A model generated the notes under the pieces. It did not search any database and was not told the DNA's origin. It saw only the letters and a program-made list of their open reading frames with translations. The position numbers and the translations under genes are program-made. From Pseudomonas sp. 2FG (GTDB lineage: Bacteria; Pseudomonadota; Gammaproteobacteria; Pseudomonadales; Pseudomonadaceae), in NCBI RefSeq assembly GCF_005502935.1, contig NZ_SCMP01000002.1:248001-312000 (forward strand): a stretch of DNA of 64,000 nucleotides, read 5' to 3'. Below are positions 50,827 to 59,690 of the stretch, piece after piece. Within the stretch, counting starts at the first letter, position 1. Every line of letters begins with the position of its first letter.

Positions 50827-52179
50827 TTAGCGGACCGAGCCGGAGGCCACCGCGTTACCGGTGAAGAAGTTTTCCGATTTGCGAGGGACGATCTTGTAGC
50901 TCTCGCCGTTGAGCCCCTGTACGACGCTGTAGGTGTTGGCCTGCAGGTTGTAGATGACCACAGGTTTTACTACGACGGCGGGAATCGATGGCACCACGAA
51001 CGGCAGGACCTGTGTCGCGCGCCAGAGCTTGCCCTCGGCGTCGTACCCATCCGCCAGGGCAATGGTCCAGCTGTCCTCGTCGATGTAGAAGCGGCGTTTG
51101 GGCACCGCATGGCGTTTGCCCGGCGCGACGCTGGCCTCGACCTCCCAGACCCGGTGCAATTCCCAGCGCATCTTGTCGGCGTTGAGGACGTCTTTAGTGA
51201 AGGCGTCGTCGCGCTTCTCGGCGTGGAACTTGTTGAGATTGTAGGGGATGTACATTTCCTTCTTGCCCACCAGCTTCCACTGGTAGCGGTCGGGATGGCC
51301 GATGAAGCCATGTACTTCATCGAAGTAGTTGGCCCCGGAAGCGACGAAGTCCGGCGTGTCGTAGCCGACTGTCGGTGCGCGCCTTACCCGGCGCTGGCCG
51401 ACCAGGTACTGCCAGGCTTCGCGCGGGTTCTGCGGATCGATGCCGTCATGGGTGACCAGGGATTCGCCGGCCTTGAACGGCGGTTCGCTGGTCAAAAAGC
51501 GCAGTTTCACGTACTGCCCGGACCATTTGTCGAGGCTGCCATCCTGGTAGTAGTAGGGGTACTGCCAGTTCTCCACGCCGCGGCTGGCCAGGGTGCGCGA
51601 GCCGTCCGAGTTGCCGATCATGTTGAGGTAGCCCATCTCGATCGACTCGGCTTCGACGCGCAGCAGGAAGTTCCAGATCACTTCGCTGCCGTCCTTCGGA
51701 ATCGGGAACGGGATACCGCCGTAGCAGCCCTCGACGGACAGACCGCCCTGGGTCAACTGGCATCTTGTGGCGTTGGCGAAGGTATTGTCGTAAACCTTCT
51801 GCGGCGCCGCGGCGGTACGATGGGTCGGGTAGATATCCAGGTGGAAGCTGTCGGGGTATTTGTCCAGCAGCGCCTTGGTTCCTTCGTTCAACTTGTCGGC
51901 GTATTGTGCGGCGTTCTTGGCGGTGATCTGCAGTACCGGCTTCTCGCCGGGGAAGGGGTCGGCCGGCACATCGCCGAACGTGGCGCCTGCCACCTCGCCG
52001 GTCAGTCCGCCGGTCCAGGCAGGGATGCTACCGTCGCTATTACCAGCCTGTTCCGCACCCAGGGGCGTCAAGGTGCCTTTCAGGGCGTTGGCTTCACCGG
52101 CGGAAACAGCGGCGTGGGCCTGACCGATCGCCAGGCCGATGGCGAGCGTCGCCGAAACTACGAATGCATGCTTGTTCAT
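50827..52179 (-). CDS. DUF1329 exported protein, second copy
   Basis: The 450-residue protein has a signal peptide (ending AHA near 23) and the same start pattern as the first copy (AVSAGEANALKGTLTPLGAEQAGNSDGSIPAWTGG). It shares YPTHRTAAAPQKVY near 115, QRRVRRAPTVGYD near 262 and KLVGKKEMYIPYN near 303. I chose the ATG at 52179, preceded by GAGGAAAAC. It lies between the DUF1302 and YCF48-like genes. Confidence 0.92.
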   Translation of the reverse strand: MNKHAFVVSATLAIGLAIGQAHAAVSAGEANALKGTLTPLGAEQAGNSDGSIPAWTGGLTGEVAGATFGDVPADPFPGEKPVLQITAKNAAQYADKLNEGTKALLDKYPDSFHLDIYPTHRTAAAPQKVYDNTFANATRCQLTQGGLSVEGCYGGIPFPIPKDGSEVIWNFLLRVEAESIEMGYLNMIGNSDGSRTLASRGVENWQYPYYYQDGSLDKWSGQYVKLRFLTSEPPFKAGESLVTHDGIDPQNPREAWQYLVGQRRVRRAPTVGYDTPDFVASGANYFDEVHGFIGHPDRYQWKLVGKKEMYIPYNLNKFHAEKRDDAFTKDVLNADKMRWELHRVWEVEASVAPGKRHAVPKRRFYIDEDSWTIALADGYDAEGKLWRATQVLPFVVPSIPAVVVKPVVIYNLQANTYSVVQGLNGESYKIVPRKSENFFTGNAVASGSVR

Positions 52180-52205
52180 TATTGTTTTCCTCAACAAGGC
52201 TGGAA

Positions 52206-53849
52206 CTAGAAGGTGCGTTGGATCGAGAAGGCGATGAAATCCCTATCCTTGAGGGTCTGCTTGTAGGTGTACGCGTTATGGGAGTCGACGATTGGGGCGC
52301 CATCGCCAAAGAAGTTCGTGTAGCTGAGCGAGGCGTACCAAGCCTTCTGGTAGTCGGCCTTGAGACCGATGGTGAAGTCGCCACCATGCTCGGGGCTGAA
52401 CGCCAGTGGGGTCACCGACGAGCGACCGTGAGGGGTGTAGCCGACGTTAATGGGCACCTGCAGGTCGACTCCGGGCATTACCTGGAAGTACTGCGGTTCG
52501 AAGGTAAAGCGCAGGGAGTAGGCGTCGCGGGTAGCGTTGGGGTCGAGGTGATCACCGTTTTCCTTGACGCTCAGGCGACGGTTGAACGCCAGTTCGCCCA
52601 CTAAAGCCGCGGCATCCCACAGGCTGGAACCGCCATAGAGGTTGACCATCGACACCTGGGCATGCAGCGAGTTGCCGATCGGGTAGGCCGGATTCGAGTT
52701 GTTGTCGGCATCCATGCCGGTCAGTACCACCCCTCCGGTTGCCGCCAACGGGGTATCGACACGCATCGATACTTCGCCGGCGACGTTGGCCTCACCCATG
52801 ACGGTGCTGAAGCTGGCGCCATAGACCTTGATGTCCTCGGCATAGACATTCACGTAGCTGTCGTCGGCACCGGGAATCAGTGCTGCCGGGCGGAAGTAGA
52901 AGATCGGGGTTTTGTCATGGTATTTGGCGGCATACAGGCCGAATTCCCAGTCCTCGATGCTGAACTTGACCTGGGCACCGAATTGCCCGGAGTCCTTGGC
53001 ATCGATGTCCTCGCCATGGATCAGCCGGCCGGTCGGGAAGAACACGCTCTCCGCGCCGTCGCCGACGAAGTCGCCGTTGCTGAAATAGCTGCCTGCGGCC
53101 GGGAGGCGGCTCTTGTTCCACTCGAACTGGTAGTAGGCCCCCACACTGACGGTGTCGCTCAGTTGCCAGTTGCCCGAGACCTGCTCGGTCGGCATGAGGA
53201 TTTCCTTGAACTGCGAGCCGGGCACCGACTGCAACTTGACCAGGTCCACGGTCGACTGAGCGTTGGCGATGCCGTTGGCACCGAAGAACAGGCTTTCGCC
53301 ATAGATCTGATTGAACTGCCCCAGCCGACCGGTCAGACGAGTCGAGCCGATATCGGTGGCGCCATAGACGAAGGCATCGAGCAGTTCGCCCTTGCGCCCG
53401 TGCAGCTTCTCGGTGTCCTCGGTGAACTGGTCGTGCGGCACGCTGAGCTGGTTGGCGGTGGCCGGCGAGTCGTTGTCGTTGTCCTCGTTGTACACCGTGT
53501 CGTACCAGGCCGCGCCACTGATACGGGCGCCGACCTCCTGGTACTTGATGTCCAGTTCGGAGAGCAGATCCAGGCGATTGGAAATCAGGCCGCTGCTGAA
53601 GTTGCGGTCACCATCGTCACCGTTAAGCGTACCCGGATCACCAGCGATGTTGTCCTCGCGGCCTTTGACGCGAAAGGAGTTGCTGTACTTGAGGGTGTTG
53701 TCCCAGCTCGCCGTGAGGTCGGGGACGCCCGTGTCGAGCTGAAATGCATAGGCATTGAGCGAAGTACACAGGGCCACAGCCGCGCCAATGGCGCTGAGCC
53801 TGTACGGAGGAGTTTCCAGGCGTGCCCGGAGTTTTTGCTGCGTTTTCAT
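52206..53849 (-). CDS. DUF1302 outer-membrane protein, second copy
   Basis: The 547-residue protein has a signal peptide ending near AYA (35) and many predicted beta-strands, closing with the aromatic end FIAFSIQRTF. Landmarks are FQLDTGVPDLTASWDNTLKYSNSFRV, GRLGQFNQIYGESLFF near 175 and DAKDSGQFGAQVKFSIEDWEFGLY near 285, which aligns with the first copy (KDSGQYGLALRWF). It is probably the outer-membrane channel for the substrate of this cluster. Confidence 0.9.
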   Translation of the reverse strand: MKTQQKLRARLETPPYRLSAIGAAVALCTSLNAYAFQLDTGVPDLTASWDNTLKYSNSFRVKGREDNIAGDPGTLNGDDGDRNFSSGLISNRLDLLSELDIKYQEVGARISGAAWYDTVYNEDNDNDSPATANQLSVPHDQFTEDTEKLHGRKGELLDAFVYGATDIGSTRLTGRLGQFNQIYGESLFFGANGIANAQSTVDLVKLQSVPGSQFKEILMPTEQVSGNWQLSDTVSVGAYYQFEWNKSRLPAAGSYFSNGDFVGDGAESVFFPTGRLIHGEDIDAKDSGQFGAQVKFSIEDWEFGLYAAKYHDKTPIFYFRPAALIPGADDSYVNVYAEDIKVYGASFSTVMGEANVAGEVSMRVDTPLAATGGVVLTGMDADNNSNPAYPIGNSLHAQVSMVNLYGGSSLWDAAALVGELAFNRRLSVKENGDHLDPNATRDAYSLRFTFEPQYFQVMPGVDLQVPINVGYTPHGRSSVTPLAFSPEHGGDFTIGLKADYQKAWYASLSYTNFFGDGAPIVDSHNAYTYKQTLKDRDFIAFSIQRTF

Positions 53850-53971
53850 GGAAACCTCTTCTGTTTTTTGTTGTTGTTACAGCTGGTCTACATCGTGCCG
53901 GAGCACGGAAGATCGGGTGTGCGAGTGCCTGGATCCCTCTTTGTGCGTTCAGATGGAGAGTGGTGTGGGGG

Positions 53972-54388
53972 TCAGCGACCTTCGCATCGGTAGAGAAACG
54001 CCAGACCGGCCTCGGCGATTTGCTCGTCGAACTCCCCTTTCACGCCGCTGACGGCGATACCGCCTACGGTCTGGCCTTCGAACAGGGCCGGCAGTCCACC
54101 CACCATTGGAATGACCCCTGCCAACGAGGCGACGCCAGTGCGCCCGGCTGCCAGCATGTCTTCGAAGAAACGGGTGGGCCGGCGCGTGATGGCCGAGCAG
54201 CGAGCCTTGTCGATGGCGATTTGCGCCGAGGATTTAGAGGCGCCGGCCAACCGGCGGAAAGCCAGCAAATGCCCCCCGTCATCGACCACCGCGATGGAAA
54301 CCGCCCAGCCGTTGCGTAGCGCTTCCTCCTCCGCCGCGGCCAGCATGCCGTCCACTTCGCTCAATTCGAGTTCTGCTTTCACACGCAT
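53972..54388 (-). CDS. GlcG/HbpS-family protein
   Basis: The 138-residue protein has the family pattern MLAAAEEEALRNGWAVSIAVVDDGGHLLAFRRLAGASKSSAQIAIDKARCSA and then GVIPMVGGLPALFEGQTVGGIAVSGVKGEFDEQIAEAGL. Members bind haem or corrinoids or have unknown small-molecule roles. It lacks a signal peptide, so it is cytosolic. It is the first gene of the six-gene leftward operon, directly after the GntR-type operator at 54439-54488. Confidence 0.88.
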   Translation of the reverse strand: MRVKAELELSEVDGMLAAAEEEALRNGWAVSIAVVDDGGHLLAFRRLAGASKSSAQIAIDKARCSAITRRPTRFFEDMLAAGRTGVASLAGVIPMVGGLPALFEGQTVGGIAVSGVKGEFDEQIAEAGLAFLYRCEGR

Positions 54389-54746
54389 GGCAGTGATCCT
54401 CTGATGCAGGTGGCAACGTGGTTCGTACGACTTTTAGGTTTATGCACCATTTTGCTATTGTGCCTTTTAATCTATTTTGTGCACAAAAACTATTCCCGCT
54501 TCCTCTCGAAGTCAAGCGAAAAAACAACTCTGTGGAGACAAGGGCCACTGAGGTGGCGTTGGCCAATCAGCCGGTGCAGTTCGCAGCACGACAGATCCCG
54601 TGGGATGCCGTCGCGGTATCCCCTGACCCGTGGGAAAGGGCTGGCTTGAGCGCTCCGATCGGGCCGCCTTGCGCAAAGGGAAAGCAGCCGTCCGGCGTAC
54701 CCGCCGACATCGATGTTGCGTGAGCAGCTGCTGCAGAGCGGGCCGG
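54389..54746. other. Spacer with GntR-type operators, no gene seen
   Basis: The first 110 bp are AT-rich and carry the operators. The remaining 250 bp, up to the pntAA fragment, show no supported gene. Confidence 0.6.
54439..54488 (-). promoter_or_regulatory. GntR-type operator upstream of the envelope operon
   Basis: TTTTGTGCACAAAA (54475-54488) is a perfect 14-bp palindrome. A second related site, TTTATGCACC, starts at 54439. Both lie 50-100 bp before the GlcG/HbpS-like gene. They match the sites at 39947-39962, 45510-45525 and 60961-60975. Confidence 0.7.
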
Positions 54747-55175
54747 CTACGCGACCGCTTTGTAGCCGGCGATGTTGGCCTGCGACGACAGCACGTCGAG
54801 GCTCTGCGCACGGGAGGTGCGCGGCGCGGCCTCCAGGGCGAAGGCGATGATGCCGCGCTCGGCCAGGCGTGCGATGGTCTCGTTGCTGAACGGGTTGAGC
54901 ATGCCGACCAGCACCGCGCCGATCTTCATGCGGGTCAGTTCGGCATCGCTCGGGGCCAGCACCTTCAGCACCAGATCGGCGCCGAAGGCCGCGGCATCGT
55001 TGCCGATGACTGCGCCGACGGCGGCATAGGCGCTGTCCGGAATGCTGGCGCTGACGCCGGCTCCACTTTGCACGGTGACCTGGTGGCCTTGGCTCACCAG
55101 CTTCTTGATAGTCTCGGGCGTCGCGGCACCCCGGGTTTCGCCCGTGACCGTCTCAAGTGGAATGCCAATGATCAC
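54747..55175 (-). pseudogene. Truncated duplicate of pntAA (N-terminal 142 residues)
   Basis: It reads GIPLETVTGETRGAATPETIKK and onward, in parallel with the intact pntAA to ANIAGYKAV, then stops within one codon. The NAD-binding part and both later domains are missing. The start would be GTG, as in the intact gene, but the GGAG ribosome site is gone. DNA similarity is high but clearly diverged, so it is not a recent copy. Confidence 0.85.
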
Positions 55176-55205
55176 CGCAGCGCCCTCGCCGTCATCCCGA
55201 GCCCC

Positions 55206-55619
55206 TTAGCGTGAATTGGCATGACGCGCATCCAGGCTCAGCGGCCCCGCGCCGAGCGCGGCGACGACCAGCATGCCGCCGACGATGGAGAGGTTCTTCA
55301 TGAACTTGATCTGCGCCATGTACACCTGATCGGCGGGTAGCGCCCAGTAGTTGTGGAACAGGACGTTCGTCAGCACGGTGAACAGCGCCAAGCCGAGTGC
55401 CGCCCAGCGCGCCTGCCAGCCCACGGCAAGGGCCAAGGCGGCGAGGACTTCGAAGGCGCCGGACAGCACGGCCAAAGCGGTCGCCGCCGGTAACCCGACG
55501 TTCGCGATATAGCCAGCGGTGCCGGCGATGTCCGTCAGCTTGTCGATCCCTGCCAGGAGGAATAGCAGTGCCAGCAGAATGCGACCGGTCAGCATCAGTG
55601 GTGATTTAAAGGCGTCCAT
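55206..55619 (-). CDS. DoxX-family membrane protein, copy 1
   Basis: The 137-residue protein has four membrane helices and the DoxX pattern (GRILLALLFLLAGIDKLTDIAGTAGYIANVGLP near 12, LSGAFEVLAALALAVGWQARWAALGLALFTVLTNVLFH near 52). Relatives support respiratory or thiosulfate oxidases or redox stress defence. Start at 55619 with GGAG. It follows the aldolase gene on the same strand, 151 bp away. Confidence 0.85.
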   Translation of the reverse strand: MDAFKSPLMLTGRILLALLFLLAGIDKLTDIAGTAGYIANVGLPAATALAVLSGAFEVLAALALAVGWQARWAALGLALFTVLTNVLFHNYWALPADQVYMAQIKFMKNLSIVGGMLVVAALGAGPLSLDARHANSR

Positions 55620-55770
55620 CGATGCATCTCCGAGAGGTTGAGAAAATCTGAACAAGCGCGGCCCCATGAAACCGGGAATCGATGGATAGACGTGAGCGTT
55701 GGGCAGCGGACCATCACCGATGACCACGGACTTGCTGTCCTGGACGCCGCTGACCACCCGCCTCGGCCCC

Positions 55771-56460
55771 CTAACTTTCGGAATCGAATTCGACATACTT
55801 CAAGCCCTTCTGCGCCAACCGCGGGCGCATGTTGTTCAGGTCGAGGCTGAGCTCCCCAGCCTCGTAGCGACGGCGCTTTTCGCCTTCGTCGGCCTCGCGC
55901 AGTCGCGCGATGCTCAGCACGCTCTCGGCCCGGGCATGCGGCACGACACAGACCCCGTCGTCATCGGCGACTATTACGTCGCCCGGATGGATCAGAACCC
56001 CGCCACAGACCACCGGCACCTGGACGTTGGCCAAGGTCTCCTTGACCGTCCCTTGCGCCGAGATCGCCTTCGACCAGACCGGGAAGCCCATCTCGGTGAG
56101 GGTGGCGACATCGCGCACCCCGGCCTCGATCACCAACCCCCTCACACCGCGCGCCTTGAGCGCGGCGCCGAGCAGATCGCCGAAATAACCGTCCTCGCAG
56201 GGCGAGGTCGGCACCACGACCAGGATGTCGCCAGGGCGGGCCTGCTCGACCGCCACGTGGATCATCCAGTTGTCCCCCGGGGCGACTTCGCAGGTCAGGG
56301 CGTTGCCGGCGATCTTCGCCGGGCGATAGATAGGCCGCAGGTGAGGAGCCAGCAGCCCTCTGCGCCCCTGCGCCTCATGCACGGTGGCCACACCCAATTC
56401 GCCGAGGCCGAGCACTACCCGATCGTCCGTTCGCCGTACGTTCGTCACTACGATGGCCAT
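55771..56460 (-). CDS. ligK: RraA-family class II aldolase, 4-carboxy-4-hydroxy-2-oxoadipate (CHA) aldolase/oxaloacetate decarboxylase
   Basis: The 229-residue protein matches the LigK/GalC group in length and sequence: [30 protein letters not shown] at the start, the substrate/metal motif [24 protein letters not shown] near 94-117 with Arg116 and Asp117, and [15 protein letters not shown] near 180. CHA aldolase splits 4-carboxy-4-hydroxy-2-oxoadipate into pyruvate and oxaloacetate, the last step of the protocatechuate 4,5-cleavage and gallate routes. Start at 56460 with GAGGAAT. A LigJ-like hydratase lies divergently nearby, which supports the role. Confidence 0.88.
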   Translation of the reverse strand: MAIVVTNVRRTDDRVVLGLGELGVATVHEAQGRRGLLAPHLRPIYRPAKIAGNALTCEVAPGDNWMIHVAVEQARPGDILVVVPTSPCEDGYFGDLLGAALKARGVRGLVIEAGVRDVATLTEMGFPVWSKAISAQGTVKETLANVQVPVVCGGVLIHPGDVIVADDDGVCVVPHARAESVLSIARLREADEGEKRRRYEAGELSLDLNNMRPRLAQKGLKYVEFDSES

Positions 56461-56499
56461 TGCACTATTCCTCTTCTGGCTACATGTGCCGATAGTATT

Positions 56500-56537
56500 A
56501 ACATACCGATAGGTATTCAAGTGCTTTAAGGTATGTT
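56500..56537 (-). promoter_or_regulatory. AACATACC...GGTATGTT dyad upstream of the aldolase gene
   Basis: Eight-base inverted arms (56500-56507 and 56530-56537) with GGTATT between them (56512-56517), about 40-77 bp before the start codon. Similar in type to the sites at 57153-57174; the TetR gene nearby is the likely partner. Confidence 0.5.
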
Positions 56538-56615
56538 TATTCGAGGCCATTGCCTGCGCCTGCATCTGCGCGGATCCCGGCCGCTCTCGGAGTGAAGCCG
56601 TCATGTGCCCAGCAG

Positions 56616-56912
56616 TCAGCTGCGCTTGCTCAGTGACTTCAGCTCCTGAATGAATTCGCGTAAAGGCTGGCGCAGGACGTCGAACAGCGGGTTGTCGCGC
56701 TCACTGAGCATGACCCCGCCGAGGAGCTTCAAACCCACCGCAGTGGCGGCGGCCGAGTCCGGATCGAGCCCGCTCACTCGGCGAACGCGCTCGGCTATCT
56801 GCATCAGGTCGTCATGGTTGTGGTGGGTGAACACCAGCGCCGGTACGGTTTCGGCGCCGCCCTCATGCGGCAGCGGCGCGAGGGTAACTTGGTAGCTGTG
56901 GACTCGACTCAT
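56616..56912 (-). CDS. DUF3861 small protein
   Basis: The 98-residue protein has the DUF3861 pattern: [12 protein letters not shown], then [25 protein letters not shown], then [35 protein letters not shown]. Function unknown. It lies upstream of the aldolase gene on the same strand, with a 155-bp gap containing an operator. Start ATG at 56912; a GTG three bases earlier is also open. Confidence 0.82.
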   Translation of the reverse strand: MSRVHSYQVTLAPLPHEGGAETVPALVFTHHNHDDLMQIAERVRRVSGLDPDSAAATAVGLKLLGGVMLSERDNPLFDVLRQPLREFIQELKSLSKRS

Positions 56913-57152
56913 CACCTGCTTACTCCATTGCTGTTATCGATCGATGTTGCCGTGCCGCCCCACCCGCTTCGTTAGCGCGGGCACGCGCGACCAGTGCCAC
57001 GCGGACTGCTGCGGCCAGAGGGCCTATGCGCGAACCATCCGAACGCCCCTTGGCCGCAATGCCGGTATCCATCGAGTCCCGGCAACGGGCCATGTCGCGC
57101 GTCACTCCGCCCGCCTTGCGCACGGTCGTTGACAATCCCGATTCTCGACTAG

Positions 57153-57174
57153 ATACTTTAAAGTATTAAAATAC
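57153..57174. promoter_or_regulatory. ATACTTTAAAGTAT palindrome plus AATACC in the divergent ligJ/DUF3861 region
   Basis: A perfect 14-bp palindrome (57153-57166) followed by AATACC (57169-57174), about 140 bp before the LigJ-like gene and 240 bp before DUF3861. Probable TetR-type operator. Confidence 0.5.
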
Positions 57175-57305
57175 CGCAACGAATGTCAACATCTCGCTAG
57201 CCCGTGATGCCCTCGGCGGGCAGGTCTTTCAGGGCGGAGGCAGCCCTGGGGCGCCTGACAGCAAGAGTCCCGTGAACTGCCGACCACAAGACGAAGAGAG
57301 CTTCC

Positions 57306-58328
57306 ATGATCATCGACTGCCACTGCCACTACACGACCGAACCGCAGCTGCATCACGCCTTTCGAGAAGCGCAAGTGAGGTACGCCCAGGATCGGACCGG
57401 GGCGCCCCCCCTCTACCCGGGCATCGGCGACGACGAGATCCGCGCCTCGATCGAAGGCAACCAGCTGCGCCTGCTGCAGCAGCGTGGCATCGACATGACG
57501 GTCTTTTCGCCGCGTGCCGCCGGCATGGGCCACCATGTCGGCGACGAGAGCATCAGCCAGGCCTGGACTCGCGCCTCCAACGACCTGATCGCGCGGATCG
57601 TTGCGCTGTTTCCGCAGCACTTCTTCGGCGTCTGCCAGTTGCCGCAGTCGCCAGGCGTACCCATAGCCCACTCGATCCACGAGTTGGAGCGCTGCGTCAA
57701 GGAACTGGGCTTCGTCGGTTGCAACCTCAACCCCGACCCATCGGGAGGCCACTGGACCGCGCCGCCACTGACCGACCGCGCCTGGTATCCCTTCTTCGAG
57801 AAGATGATCGAACTCGATGTGCCGGCGATGATCCACGTTTCCGGCTCGTGCAACGCGTGCTTCCACACCACGGGCGCGCACTACATCAACGCCGACACTA
57901 CGGCCTTCATGCAGTTGCTGCAGGGCGATCTGTTCAGCGACTTTCCGCAGCTGCGCTTGATCATTCCCCACGGCGGCGGGGCCGTGCCCTATCACTGGGG
58001 CCGCTACCGCGGGCTCGCCGACATGCTGAGCAAGCCACCCCTGGCGCGCCACCTGATGCAGAACCTGTTCTTCGACACCTGCGTCTACCACCAGCCGGGC
58101 ATCGATCTGCTGTTCGAGGTGATCGACATCGACAACATCCTGTTCGGCTCGGAGATGATCGGTGCGGTGCGCGGCCTCGATCCCGAGACCGGACATCATT
58201 TCGACGACACTCGGCGCTATATCGATGCGCTCGCCATCTCGCCGCAGGACAAGCACCGAGTCTTCGAAGCCAATGCGCGGCGGGTCTATCCACGCCTGGA
58301 TGCGCAGCTCAAAGCCCGCGGGCTCTAG
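57306..58328 (+). CDS. ligJ: 4-oxalomesaconate hydratase-like amidohydrolase
   Basis: The 340-residue protein begins MIIDCHCHYTTEPQ, as LigJ does, and has the expected length (about 340). Candidate metal/catalytic residues are His6, His8, His177 (PAMIHVSG), His222 (IIPHGGG) and Glu283 (FGSEM). LigJ hydrates 4-oxalomesaconate to 4-carboxy-4-hydroxy-2-oxoadipate, the substrate of the neighbouring LigK-like aldolase. The dioxygenase and dehydrogenase steps (LigAB, LigC, LigI) are not seen in this window. Confidence 0.9.
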   Translation: MIIDCHCHYTTEPQLHHAFREAQVRYAQDRTGAPPLYPGIGDDEIRASIEGNQLRLLQQRGIDMTVFSPRAAGMGHHVGDESISQAWTRASNDLIARIVALFPQHFFGVCQLPQSPGVPIAHSIHELERCVKELGFVGCNLNPDPSGGHWTAPPLTDRAWYPFFEKMIELDVPAMIHVSGSCNACFHTTGAHYINADTTAFMQLLQGDLFSDFPQLRLIIPHGGGAVPYHWGRYRGLADMLSKPPLARHLMQNLFFDTCVYHQPGIDLLFEVIDIDNILFGSEMIGAVRGLDPETGHHFDDTRRYIDALAISPQDKHRVFEANARRVYPRLDAQLKARGL

Positions 58329-58451
58329 CCCGGCGCCGGTCAATGCGGAAACGGAAATGGCGCCTCGGCAGTGACCGAAGCGCCATTGGAGTGTGCCTTG
58401 CCGGGCGGATCGTCCGGCAGGTGATGGGTCCGCCCCTGCAATGGCTACCCG

Positions 58452-59090
58452 TTACGAGGAGTGCTTAGCGCCCTGCGGCTGCTCACCATAGGCATGCAGC
58501 ATCGCGCTCAGGGCAAGCCTGACCAGGTCGCCTGCGGTCGGCCCGGCCTTGAAACTCGCGGCCGCACCATAGGTCAGCTCGAAGACGATACCACCCAGGG
58601 TTTCTGGATCTGCGGGAGCGGCGCCCTCTGGAAACATCCGCAACAGGATCTCACCGAGACGCTGCCATTGCGCCCGGAACAGGGTGGCGTGGCGCTCGCC
58701 GAAGGTCGCGTCGCGGCGCGCGCGGCGGAACAGCTCGAGCGCGAGCAGGCCCCAACTGGGATCGGTCGAACGGTTCAACGCCCAGTCGCTGATGATCTCG
58801 ATCATCGCCTGGGGGTCCGTCACATCGCCGATCAGCTCGGCGATTTCCGTCACGTCCTGCAGCGAATGAGCCTCCAGCAACTCGAGGATGATCTCTTCCT
58901 TGCCGTTGAAATTGGAGTAAAAGGCGCCCTTGCTGAAACCAGCCTCCTCGGCGATGCGATCTACGGAGGCGCTCTCGTAGCCTTCGCGCGCCACCACTGC
59001 GCGCGCCGACTCCAGCAGTTTCGCCCTAGTCACCGCACGGCTTTCTTCTCTGGATAGGCGAGCCACCCGCTTCCTCCTTGGATTGCACAT
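58452..59090 (-). CDS. TetR-family transcriptional regulator
   Basis: The 212-residue protein has a TetR helix-turn-helix at residues 20-65 (TRAKLLESARAVVAREGYESASVDRIAEEAGFSKGAFYSNFNGKEEIILELLEAH) and a helical ligand domain. It is convergent with the LigJ-like gene. It is the natural partner of the dyads at 56500-56537 and 57153-57174. Effector unknown. Confidence 0.9.
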   Translation of the reverse strand: MCNPRRKRVARLSREESRAVTRAKLLESARAVVAREGYESASVDRIAEEAGFSKGAFYSNFNGKEEIILELLEAHSLQDVTEIAELIGDVTDPQAMIEIISDWALNRSTDPSWGLLALELFRRARRDATFGERHATLFRAQWQRLGEILLRMFPEGAAPADPETLGGIVFELTYGAAASFKAGPTAGDLVRLALSAMLHAYGEQPQGAKHSS

Positions 59091-59156
59091 AGATACCGCA
59101 CGCCGCAGCGCGGGAATTCGCGCCAGGCGACTGGCACCCGGCGCATCTTAATCATT

Positions 59157-59516
59157 TCAACCCAGTACCGAAAGGACGCAGGCCGTCGCCCAAAACAGCA
59201 TGTATTCCGGGCCTTGCTTCTGCCAGCGCCAGTTGAAGCCGTTGATCCTGAGCACGGCATAGCTCGCCCCCATGAGAACGACGACCGCCAGCGCAGCGGC
59301 GAGCTTCTCCTGGATACCGAACACCAGCCCGATACCTGCCAGCAGCTCCAGGGCGATGGTGATGGCGACGAATGCACGGCCAGGACGCAGACCGACTTTC
59401 GCGAACGTCAGCGAAGCGGGAGCGAAGTTTTGAATCTTGCCGATGCAATGGGGGAGGAACCAGATGCCGCACAGGATGCGCAGTACGGCGAACGGGTCAA
59501 TCGATGCTAATACCAT
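59157..59516 (-). CDS. DoxX-family membrane protein, copy 2
   Basis: The 119-residue protein has four helices and DoxX features (LRILCGIWFLPHCIGKIQNFAPASL near 12, ALELLAGIGLVFGIQEKLAAALAVVVLMGASYAVLRI near 55). It differs strongly from copy 1 at 55206. It lies between the TetR gene and the substrate-binding-protein remnant. Confidence 0.82.
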   Translation of the reverse strand: MVLASIDPFAVLRILCGIWFLPHCIGKIQNFAPASLTFAKVGLRPGRAFVAITIALELLAGIGLVFGIQEKLAAALAVVVLMGASYAVLRINGFNWRWQKQGPEYMLFWATACVLSVLG

Positions 59517-59528
59517 GGTCTGTTTCCC

Positions 59529-59690
59529 TCACATACTAATGCTGAATGCTTGCAGCGCGCGCTGCACCCGGGTGTCATCGGCAACGGCTTTGGCGTCGTG
59601 CTTGGCGTCTGGGCTGAGCAGGTCGGCCTTGGCCATCAGTTCGATCGACTTGTCGAAAGCCGCGTCGGGAATCTCCAGGCTCAGGGCACG
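59529..59690 (-). pseudogene. C-terminal remnant of a substrate-binding-fold protein
   Basis: The frame ends SLEIPDAAFDKSIELMAKADLL... and TGA... at 59529, closely matching the C-terminus of the intact protein at 63021-63971 (SLEIPSAALDKSLELMVKAGLL). It runs directly into the 3' end of the alcohol dehydrogenase gene (59681), overlapping it by about 10 bp. The rest of the gene is gone. Confidence 0.75.

Noticed and set aside
56920..57135. 71-codon minus-strand frame upstream of DUF3861
   Set aside because: It has a TTG start, no ribosome site, and Ala/Arg-rich composition like other shadows. It more likely is leader DNA with the TetR-type operator upstream.
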